Part shown: positions 12,352 through 24,300 of the stretch, one piece after another
Layout: every line of letters starts with the position of its first letter
Position numbering within the stretch: the first letter of the stretch is position 1
Origin: Chrysaora quinquecirrha
Taxonomy: Eukaryota; Cnidaria; Scyphozoa; Semaeostomeae; Pelagiidae
Direction of reading: 5' to 3'
DNA: 64,000 bases
Assembly: GCA_014526335.1 (NCBI GenBank)
Contig: JACTAT010000036.1
Coordinates: 2,456,094 to 2,520,093, forward strand
Position numbers and translations under genes: made by a program
The notes under the pieces: model-generated
Told to the model about the DNA's origin: nothing
Databases searched by the model: none
What the model saw: the letters and a program-made list of their open reading frames with translations, nothing else

Positions 12352-15300
12352 ATGGCAGAGCAACAAGGACTAATCGACAGCATGGAACTTCAACACAATT
12401 CTGAAGACGTCAGTAAATCACTGTATTTTGATGATGGAATCCGCAAAATCGATTATGTCTTGGTCTACAACCTTGAAGAAGACGAAGAGGATCGAAATGC
12501 ACAACAAGAAAGACGTGATAAATTTATCAATAACCTGAAATTGGAAGGCCTAGAAATCGAGGAGGTTTCAAGCTCAAAGGTAAGGCCATTTTGCATTCCG
12601 CATACGGTTTTATTCACGAGAATCCAGTTTTAAATCGAGGAAACTCCCATTTAAATTGTAAAGCTCTATAAAGCAGGCAAAGTCCAAGAAGTGTCTTGAG
12701 TGCCCGGAAAAACTAAAACTTAGAAGTTTTTAAAAGGCACAGTCAGTTTCTTTTGGCTTTCAGTAGGTAGCTATAAAATGCCTTCGCCCTTGTCGTGTAT
12801 CGTGTGTGGTTGAAAGTCTATCTAGGTGATCTTTAACGTCTGATTCTTCACAAATTAGAAATTTTCAATTTTTTAGCTGGTCAACTTGTCACGCCCTTTT
12901 TCGGACAGCGACCTGCAGCCTTTTCCTCAACATTTCCCTGAAAGAAACAAAATAGTTCCTGCTTGTCCATTCTGCCACACCCAAATTCACCAAAAGAATC
13001 ACGTGGCACTGACAGTGTCATTGCAAATACAGCACATTGTCCTAATCTCATTCATACCATAAGCTGCAAGAACAAAATCTACATTGCAGAGGAAATCATT
13101 TTCTCAGTCAGAACTCAAAATGTTCAGATTTTTATTTCAAAATTGTTCCTTTTTTAAAGAGATTGTTGCTGTTGCCAAATTTGTTGGGCTGTGATCTTCA
13201 TTAAGATACAACATGCATAAAAGCTCTAAATTAATAGTCATTTTTTGTTGGCATATTAACCTTCAAGTTCAAGCAAAAAGAAACAAGTTTGACCCAGGCA
13301 TGTTTTTATTTTTGAGGATTACAACATTCCTCTTCAAATAGGTGTTTTTTTATTTCTATAAATATCTGTGTTGCTACATTCTGACTTGAGGAAAAGACTA
13401 AAAATTTCAATTACATTTTTCAACTTCAAAATTATTTTCAAAAATGTCTGATGAAAAATCTTTTTCCGATTTAGGCTGGCCCAAAAGATGACTATGGATC
13501 AACTCAAACCACTGAGCAGGTAAAAAAATGAATTTTAAAATCCTTTGATTTTCAATGGCAGGTGGCTTCAGGTAAAAGATATTGTTTCAAAGAAAGAGCA
13601 TGACCTAACTGATAGAGTGATAGGTAGTGACTGTTTCAGATTCACATGGTGAAGAACTTGGGTGGTTTGTTTTTCAATCATATTTCTGAAGTGGACTTCA
13701 CCCCCTTGGAAGTAAAACAAGCTGATTTCAGTGCAAAGTTAGGTTTTCTTTTCTGAAGGTGCAAAGTTAGGTTTTCTTTTCTGAGGGTAACATTATTTTT
13801 GCTTTCGATCAAGGGAACTTGTGCAGAGCAATAATGTACCCTATTTCCTTTCCAAAAGACTTATCCCAAATAAAATGCAGATTCACTCATCTTCATAAGA
13901 GGATATTTGCGCCAACGCCAGGTGTAATATTTGCGTCAACGGCCAGGTGTAATAAATAAGTTATCCTTTTGTTTGGGAGCTGAGGTAACAAAGGAAAAGT
14001 GTATACTTAAGGCAATTGTACTGCCTGATCCAACTGCATTTTATGTTGCGGGCAGGGAATATTTCCCCCCCCCCTGTGATTTTGTTCAAAACACAGGGCC
14101 TATTATTCTCCTATTGTTCTCATTGGCGCAATTCCCTGCACAAAAAACAAAGAATGCGGTCTGGCTGCCTGAAAATGGACACTAACTTTCGCTTGGCTTC
14201 CTTCTCCTAAGGAGACGAGAGCCTCACAAATTTGCTCACAATCAGGGCGAGGTTCTAGGTAAAAGAAATTCCCAGAAATGCTAACTTGTTGCTTGCTATG
14301 CTCAGTACTTGCTATGCTCAATACTGTATTGTATGGTATTGTATCCCTCGGGTACTGAAAGTTTCTTACCAGTTCAGCTACTGTAATGGATCAGTTTCTT
14401 ACAAATAGAACGATCAAACTAACATGGCTCAAACAAGAAAGGGGAAACAATGTCAAGTTACTTGTGTTTATTGGAGAAAAATTTTGTTTTTGGGTTACAT
14501 GCACTTTGATAATGTCTGCGAATTTCTGTGAAAACTTTTGTGAAACTGCACAAATTGCAAGTTCATTGTGTTTCGTTAACAAAGACTCACAACAAAAAGC
14601 AGTATATAGCAAATAATACAAGGTGCAATAGGGCCGTTGGGCCATGGGGCTGTGGATTAGAAGAAGCCAGAATGACCATATAAACATCTTTGCTTTGTCT
14701 GCTTGAACTTTAAAATAAATGCAAAATAATTTCTGTTAAATCAACTGTTATCTTAGAATATTGAAGAGAACTTGTTCTATTGTCTATTCTAAGTTTACTC
14801 TATAATATTTGTCTGAGTAATAATCTTGTAACTCTTAAAACATGTGATACAGACACTTAAAACGTTCATCTTTAATTTAAAGGGTATGCATTAATTTTGC
14901 GATAAAGAAATAATAAAAGGTTGGAAGGAAAGAACATATGCAAAGAGACAAATACTTTTCACTTCTATACAGTTGTCCTTCAAGGGAAATAGCAAACAAA
15001 TAAAATTTTCCAACTTCTAATCACTTCTTCCTTCCTTCTATGATTTAATCTTCTCAGAACTAACCCTAACATGTTGAATTTTCTCTAACATCTTTTTAAG
15101 TCTGATCCAAATGAAACTGAAGCAGGAGTTTCTTTCTCACAGAACAAAGAAGAAGAGGTAACTCAAATTAATTTTATCTTTAATCTTATCGAAATAACTG
15201 AAATGTAACTGAGATGTAGACAAACTGATTACAAGTTAATGTGAAATATTTTTAAACTATTCATGCTTTGATGACCTGAAAACACGATTTAAACTTGGTC

Positions 15301-18300
15301 AGCCATCTCTAGACCTTGGAAAGCTCACACACTCTGTCCATGTAAACCTTTAACAGACAGTTTACAGTTGCATAATTCAACTGAAAAAAGTCATATGGTA
15401 AATAATGAAAATGAATGCACTTTATCTTCTTCATAAGAGCATACATTATAAGCACATCAAGCCTTAATTTGTTAAAAATGAAAACCAAATAAATATCAAG
15501 CCTTAGAGGAAAGATAAGAAAAATATATTGTATATGAGAAACGGAACTGATGCGTTTGGAAAAAGTCAATCGACATTGATGCAGCAAATTATTAATTCAA
15601 AAATCGGCTGCTTCAAAGTCAAAACCATTCGAGAGTGACAGAGATGTTGCGGGAGAGTATATGATTAATTGAAACATATTAATATATTAATATTGAAACA
15701 CATTAATATATTGATATTGAAACATATTAATATTGAAACATATTAATATAAACATATTAATATTGAAACATATTAATATAAATATATTAATATTGAAACA
15801 TATTAATTGAAACATATTCCTAAAGGGTCAAACTATAGAAATGTAGGAGTCTATCTTGTTTAACTTGCTCTGCACAGATATAAATATTTCAATAAATTCA
15901 ACTAAATGGATTGAACTTACCATTTTTTAATCTTTCCGAATAAGTGACATCGTATGCAGAAACCTTTGGTATAACTTAATTTCTTTAAAAAATGATGCTG
16001 AATGTTCCTCATACTGTGCCTTGTCCTGAAAATATGTCTGCATACTAATTTTATAGCAAGCTCATTTAAACTTGCTTTGTTTTCTAATTTAAAATAAAAT
16101 ATGAATTGAGTTTTTGGGCTGGTTTACTGCAAAAGCTACCTAGAGATAGAGCTCAACTTTTAAAATCTTTGTTGCAATTATTGTTGCAAGCTTCTAACTT
16201 GACATGTAACATACATGGTACAATGTCTCATAGGCGTTGCGAGAAAGGATGCCCGAGGAACGCTTCTGGTAACGTTTGCCTAAGATATTCCGGTGATTAT
16301 GAGGATATTTGTCATGAATTGCAAACACTAGGATAGATTTTTCCACAAGTCGCATCCACGCAGTTTTTTTATAAGCAACCGCTTATAAGCATCCAAGATG
16401 TAGAAGGCCTGAAAGTTTAAGCAACTTATAGTACCACAGGAAAAAAACCTAAGCAACTTGTAAAATTTTTTATAATTTATATAACTGCAAGCAATCAAGG
16501 ATTGATCAAAATAGAAGCTATTTCCATTCATTTGTCGTCAAAACTCGCATATTAACGGAGTATTTCTCGTTAAGTGAGGCATTTCATTGAGGGGTTTCCG
16601 TTTAACTTTCAATACCAAGTCTCAAATGGTAACAATATCAGCATGGCGAAATAACTCCAGTCATTTTATGTGCAATGCTAGATTTGCTGTTTTTCTAGCC
16701 TCTATACTATTCTTAGGGCAAAAAGATACAGTTACAAATAAGCAACTATTAAGCAACTATGGCTACTAAAAGGTGGCCATAAAAGGTCCAAAAATAAGCA
16801 ACTTTCGGAACTGGGGCCGAGCGAAGTTGCTTATAAAAAAAAACTGCGTGTACAAAAGTAGATGGGATTTGAACCTGGACGGCATGGCCAGAGAGCCAAC
16901 GACGTTTCCACTGACCTAAAGAGCTGAAATCGCCGAGTAACTCTTTTAAGTCGTACACCTCCTTGCTCTCCTTCCGTTTGACTTTCGTGTTTAGGCTTTG
17001 TTGGGCCTTCTTCGGGACCATACATTTATATATTTTATGATTTATTTATATCATGAAAATGTGGTGTAAAGTAGACTTTCATGGAAAATTTATCATTCGA
17101 TTTGTATTGCCGTCATTCTGTATTGCTAATATGTTACTTTTCAGTTGAAGTATACGGGCTATGATACTATTTGCAGCAGACATTAGAAAACGTAACATAT
17201 GTTCTTCCTTTAGGAAACGGTGAATTACTTTTACAAGATCCATGCACCGTTTGAACTGCTGTGTGAAATTGCTGAAGACATGCATATGAAGATGCCAATC
17301 CAAGAAAATGATGTCGTCATCAAATCATGGTTTGAGAAGAAACTTCCTGGAATGTACCGATCATACAAACAAAATGACCCGTTTGTCGTCAGGGACAAGA
17401 CCGTGAAGGAAGAACCAAATTTCTTTGTGGCCACATTTGACAAAGAACGCTTGCACGACTTTATTGGGTCATCTAATCAGACGGAGTTTTTCTCTTCGGC
17501 TGAACGTAGCAGGCAAGTCTTGTTTTGGCTGAGTTGTTTTTGTTATTCTTTTAAATAATCCATAAGATATTAGGTGCAGGTCACTCCAAGAATATGATGT
17601 CTAGACTGTCTACGTTTATGGCCTGAAAGAGTTTTCACCTTTAGGGGCGGGTGCTTTAAGGCTACGTCTACACGGATACGTTTTCAAAAACTTGCGTTAG
17701 CGTATCAAAAGTTTTGTGTCTACACGAGCGATCTTAAAATGTTTTCGCTGTCCACATCGAAAACATGATGTCACGTTTCCTAACTTTAAATGTTGAAATT
17801 CAATACAAATTAACCACCGAAAGTTATTGTTGTTGCGGCATTGTTTTCAAATGTTTGCGTTTTCGGTGTCTACATGGGAAAATTCGAGAAAATTGCGTTT
17901 TCAAAAGATTCCACTCTGGAAACCGTTTTCAAAAGTTTTCGTCTAACAGTTGCAGATTAACCGGTGTCGTGTAGACGGGAGGTGAAAACGCAAAGAAGTC
18001 ATTGCGTTTTCATTTGAAAACGTATCCATTTAGACGGAGCCAAAGTAAGTAGGGTGATGTAATGTTGTTGTGATGTTGTTCTAAAGCTCTGTTTACACGA
18101 CAAAGGTAACCTGGATAAAACTACCCAAATGTAGTCACAGGTTAAACATACATCTGCAGCTAGGCGGGACAATACCTACCAAAAGTTGTTTAAACAATTG
18201 CGCTTTTTTCTCTTAAGTTATTGCAGCAATACGCCCTCCCTGCGAAGTATTAGCGTGATAGGATTGATTTGCTGTACGTTCTAGCAAAAAGGAAACCTGA

Positions 18301-21300
18301 GCCATATTTTCATAAATTGCAGGGCTCTCCAAACTAGTTACGCCAGGTACTGTAGTTTAACCGTGGATGGAACCTTTATTGAATTCGTTTACCCATTAGA
18401 ACTAACCTGGCTTAGTTCTAATCGGGGGCGAACCAGAGTTCTAAAATGGTCTTCAGTGTGTTCTTAAGACGGTTTTGGATTGATGAACTGCCAGAAAAAA
18501 ACCGCTTGCTTATTCGTAGCCTGACGCTCGCAACTTGCAGTTCGCGTCTTTCACTTGAACCTTTTGTCACAGCAAAAAACGCATACATTTAACCTGAAGA
18601 CGCAGACTTTTATCTATTTGCTTTTTGGCTTTCAACGATGCCTCATCTTGTATGATATGTAATAAAAAACGGTTCTGTCACGGTACATACATTTTAGGTA
18701 CTTTTAACCATTTCTCAAACTCGAATAGTGTTTGTTAAAAAGAATCTACGCTTGAAATTAAAAAATGTCCTGAATGCAGAGTTGTATCAAAAATCATATT
18801 ATTATATTGTTAATTATACTGATGCATTGACACAATCTTTTCAAATGGGTCAAGTACGCTTGCCTTACTTTCTATTTTTTTTTTCAATCAGTATAAGAAA
18901 CAGTTTTGTAGCCTATCTGCCTACTGAATGTTTCAATCGTTTCGTCTGCCTTTAGGCTGGTGTATTACATTTGTGAACAAGTGAGATACGGAGATGACAG
19001 TCTTGACATTGGAATCGACTCATTGGTTCACAAAGGTGCGTTCATCGCACAGTACCCACTGCATGATGGCCATGTTCATGAAAAAGCAGGTGAAGCTGAA
19101 AATGATCGACAACGTCTTCACAATGATTGGGCCAGGATGGCTCGCATATTCAAGTATCAACCCATTCCTGCCATCAAGGAATATTTTGGCGAGAAAGTGG
19201 CACTATATTTTGCGTGGCTTGGATTTTATACAGCAATGCTACTGCCCGCAGCAATCGTTGGGTTTATCTGTTTTCTGTATGGTGTTGGCAGTGCATTCTC
19301 ATATACTCCAGTCAATGAGATTTGCAAGCCAAAGAACGAAAGTCTGTTTTACATGTGTCCCCTCTGTGACCGCCTGTGCTCTTATTATTTGCTAAGCCAA
19401 ACAACATGTCTGTATGCCAAAGTAACGCATTTCTTCGACAACCAAGCGACGTTGTTCTTCGCGTTGTTCATGTCATTCTGGGCAGTGTTTTTCCTCGAAT
19501 TCTGGAAGCGGAAGCAGGTTACACTGGCATATGAATGGCACACCATGGATTTCGAAGAAGAAGAAGAACGTCCACGGCCAGAATACCTTGCGAGAGTTAC
19601 AACATTGAAACCAAATCCTGTCACCGAAAAAATGGAACCTTACATGCCAGCAAAGCAGAAAGTTCCAAGATTGATTGGTGCAGTTGGTATTGTTGTGTTC
19701 TTCATCATTCTTGTTGTTGCTGGTGTCACAAGCGTTATTGTCTATCGTGCAGCTATATACGCCATTCTTCTCTCTGTCGATTCACAGCAAATTCGAACTC
19801 GTGCTAAAATCGTCGTCGCAGGTAATTTTTCAATTTAAATTTTTCTTTCTCTTTTTATTCAGTGTTGTAATAAACGAATAAATATCTTATTTCTTCTATT
19901 GAATATCTTCCTCTACTAAACGCTTCCCTCGGATACACTGATACACGCCACGTCTAAATTTCAGGACAGTTTTCATGAACGCTGTAACGCTGTTGGGTTT
20001 TTAAAGGTAGCTACAACATTGGATAAAATACCCTCAGACTCGGTGTCCAACTTATGTGTTTTGTATTATATGCGTGTTTATTAGGAAATAATTCTAGAAA
20101 TCCCCCTTTAGTCGATGTTGTTTTCAATGGAAGGTTACAAACAGGATCATCATATTTTCCAACACACCAAAAAAATTGACTAGGGGAGAAAGAGGGGTAA
20201 ATATATGATGTCACTTCATTTTTCATCTACCTGTCTCAGGAGTTTTGTCCGAGATTCTAGCACCGTCCACACATTGAGTGCAAAAGGAAACACAATGAAG
20301 CCTGTCGATGTCACAAAATCTGATATCGAAGACAATTTAGGACTTTTATTTGAATTGTCTTTGAAATTGCATTTTTCCGTTATGAATTTGTTAAAAGATG
20401 AATTTTTACTTGGTTACTTTGCAAAGAGAACATTAATTATTCCAGGATAATATGTCACAAATGCAAATGCTTATACTACCCTCAGGAAAACGTTTTTCCA
20501 GTGAAGGGCACTGTGAATGACATACCACAGTTGATGGGACGCCAACCTGGACTGTATGATTAGAGAGCCAACGATACTTCCGCTGAGCTAAAGAACCCTA
20601 TGAAATTGTCGAATAACTCTCCAAGTCATACAGTCCAAGTCTAAGGTACTCCTCCAATACCAAATTTCGATTTGTATTTCGAAATTTAAAGCTTTCTTCG
20701 GGGTTATAGCTATTTAAATATTTTTTTCTTGATTAGCAAATACTAGGAAAGTTTAGCATACCATACCATGAGTAGCATACCACAAATGAAGACTTCAACT
20801 TATATTGCATGATCAGAGAGGCAACGGTAGTTCGATGATTTAGTGAAATTTTTGAGTAACTCTGAAAGTCAAACTGCCTATTGCCTAATGCTTCCTTACG
20901 AGGAAGGATAAAACGTAGCAAGAATTGTCTGTTTATGTTGGTAAAAATAAATAACTTATCCACCCCAGTACGCAAAAAATACCACCACATCAAGCATTAT
21001 AACCCACAAACGTAGTGCTTATCCACCACAGTACGCAAAAATACCACCAGATCAAGCATTAGTACCAACCGCATCAAGCATTATTACCCACCACATCAAT
21101 CATAATAACCCACCCAGCAATCATCATAACCCACCAACGTTGCTTATCCACCACAGTACGCAAAAATACCACCACATCAAGCATAATAATCCACCACATC
21201 AAGCATAATAATCCACCCAGCAATCATAATAACACACAAACCTAATGCTTATCCACCACAGTGCACAAAAATACCACCACATCAAGCATTATTACCACCA

Positions 21301-24300
21301 CATCAAGCATAATAACCCACCCAGCAATCATAACAACCCACCCAGCAATCATAACAACCCACCCAGCAATCATAACAACCCACCCAGCAATCATAACAAC
21401 CCACCCAGCAATCATAATAACCCACCCAGCAATCATAATAACCCACCCAGCAATCATAATAACCCACCCAGCAATCATAATAACCCACCCAGCAATCATA
21501 ATGACCCACCCAGCAATCATAACTCAATTCAATTCAATTCAATATTGTTTGTAAAATACATCAAATTAATACAAAGTCTAAAAAAGTATGTATTTTACGC
21601 GACCCAAGAAAAGCAAAGCTTATCTAGCTTGGGCCGCAACTAAAAGATAAAAGGAAATTAACATAATAGGCCTATTTAACTAATTTAAGATAATATTTTT
21701 TTTTTTTTTTTTTTTTGTCTTTTATTACAACAATAATAACAACAACATAATTTGTAAGAAATTAAAGAGAAACAAGTTTTTAAGCTAATTGTTGTGATGA
21801 ATGATACTACTAATATAAGTCATTGATAAAGGATAGTAGAATGTTGATTCTTGCATTCAGATAGTACGTAGAAATCATTTAAGAAATGAAAGATGAGTTA
21901 ATTTTTAATATTTACTCATATAGCCTTTTTTTATTAACTTTGAAAAAGAAGAGACTTTATCAATCTTTTTTAGAAAATTAGGCAGCTCATTCCAAAGTCT
22001 AGCACCTTTATTAAGTAGCATTTTATCCCCCCAAGATTTATTTGTACGATATATTTTATAATTTTTTGAATTTCGTGTATTATAATTATGGTTATGTTCG
22101 TTTGTTTGGAAGTATTTTTGAAAGACAGTCGGAAGATCTTCATTTGCATGTTTCACTTTATGCATAAGTTTTAATATTTTGATTTCATAATAATCATTTA
22201 ATTTTATGAAGTTTGTTTCCTTGTGTACAGCATTTGTGCTGTATCTATTATCTTTAAAAGTTAGGAGTCTGAGAATCCTATTTTGTAATATTTGAAGGTC
22301 TCTGAAATATTTCTGAGCAGCTACTCCGTATACTTCCAAACCATAACTAATTTTTGATAAAACTAACGAGTCATAAGCAGCAGTCAAACATTCTTTAGGA
22401 AGAGAATAACGTAATTTAGAAAAAATGGATGTAAATTTGACAATTTCGCTTTTTATTTTGCTTATATGTTTCTCCCAAGTAAGATCTTTGTCAAGAATTA
22501 TGCCAAGATATTTTACATTGTCACATTGCTTAAGTTCTTCACTCAGCCGAATTTTTAAGTTGCTGTTTAGTTGTTTGTTTAGTTTGGGTTGGAAAATGCA
22601 ATAATTCGTCTTATCAGTATTTACCATTAGTTTATTTGCTTTTAGCCAGTCACTCAGTTTTTCAAGTTCGGTATTTGTATCGTTTGCAAGAGTCTCTATG
22701 GTTTTTCCAAAGTTAAAGATGTTCGTATCATCTGCGAAAAGTCTTGGTTCTAAACCTGTTGCATTTTGCATATCATTTATGTAAAGATTAAATAGTATCG
22801 GGCCCAAGACAGACCCTTGTGGAACTCCTTTTGGGATCTGTTTTAATGTAGAATTCCTTGAATTGACGACAGTGTATTGCATTCTATTTGTTAGATAACT
22901 AGAAAACCATTTGTGTATCGCCCCTCTAAAACCGTAATATCTTAGTTTATGTAGAAGAATGGAATGATCTATAGTATCGAAGGCTTTTGATAAATCTAGA
23001 AAAATGCCAATACTACAATTATTTTCATCGAGGTTCGAGTAAATTTTTTCTAGCAGTTCGATTAGTGCATGAGAAGTTGAATGGCCTTCACGAAAACCGA
23101 ACTGAAGCTTGTACAGAATGTTGTTCTTTCGAATAAAGGAATGAATTCTTTTTGCAAGTAGCTTTTCCATTATTTTCTCAAAGCACGATAGTAACGAGAT
23201 CGGTCTGTAATTTTCTGTTGCTGACCTGTCCCCTTTTTTAAATACAGGAATTACTTTAGCTATTTTCCAGATATCAGGCATCAAACCAGTAGAGAAAGAG
23301 ACGTTATAGATATGGGTAAGCGGTTTCGTTACAAATTGACAGGATAACTTGATAAGGGCTGGTCGTATCCCATCATCTCCAGGCGATTTTTTAGTTTTTA
23401 GATTATTTATGATTTCACAAACTTCGTATTCATCTACAGGTGATAGATAAAACGTTTTTTCTAGGGGGTCATTTAGATAATCAGTAAAGGTTGTTTTTGG
23501 TGGCTTGATATTTTTTGAGATTTTCTCCCCAATCGTACAAAAGTGCATGTTGAGGGCTTCAGCTATGTCCTTATCGTTATCATGAACTTTGTCTTCATAC
23601 ACTATACGTGTTATCGAATTTTGAGCTTTATGCTTTTTAGGGTTCAAGAAATTTCCTAAGACAGACCACATTTTAGTTATTCTAGTTGATTTTGTGTTAA
23701 AGAGATCACGAAAATATGCTTCTTTACACGAGCGAAGACAGGAGGATAAAATGTTTCTATAGTTCGAGTATTTCTTTTTGTTTTCCGAGGTTCTATTTCT
23801 AACAAAAAGAGCGAAAAGAGCATTTTTCTTAATGATGCATTTTTTAAGGGGTGCTGTAATCCACGGTTTATCTTTGAGTTTTTTCTTTGAAATAGTTTTG
23901 ATTGGAAAGGCTGTATTATACGCTTTTTGTATTCTATTGTTGAAGACAGATGCACATTTATTTGCATCGCATTCTTGATACAAATCCTGCCAATTAATGT
24001 TTTTTTATATTTTCAAGAAATTTCGCTGTATTTTTCGGTCCAAAGATGCGTGTTTTTCTTCTTGCCTTTGATGTATTTTCAAAGATTTTGTCAAAGATGA
24101 AAATGAAGTTAGCAAAGTGGTCCGAGATATCAGTAAAAATGTTTCCTGAGATAATCTGTTCACTCTGTTTTTTCTCTTTGTAAAAGACATGGTCAATAAG
24201 GGTTGCCGACTGGTCAGTTACTCTAGTTGGTAGGATTGTTCCAGGGGAGGTAACCTTGACTAAGTAAAAGGTCTAGATACTCTTTAGTTTTAATTCTACC

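Noticed and set aside
16106..16336. 76-codon plus-strand frame with several cysteines
   Set aside because: It lies in an anoctamin intron, with no splice partners and no recognisable family.
19822..20460. Search for the missing anoctamin exons in the intron before the LINE, including the 81-codon frame at 20205-20450
   Set aside because: No match to TM4-TM7 of anoctamins, and these exons would have to follow exon 6 at 25380 anyway.
21242..21643. Repeat-peptide frames ([13 protein letters not shown] and NNPPSNH types) and a possible CRISPR-like array
   Set aside because: These are contiguous 20-bp tandem units with no unique spacers, in an animal intron. It is a minisatellite.
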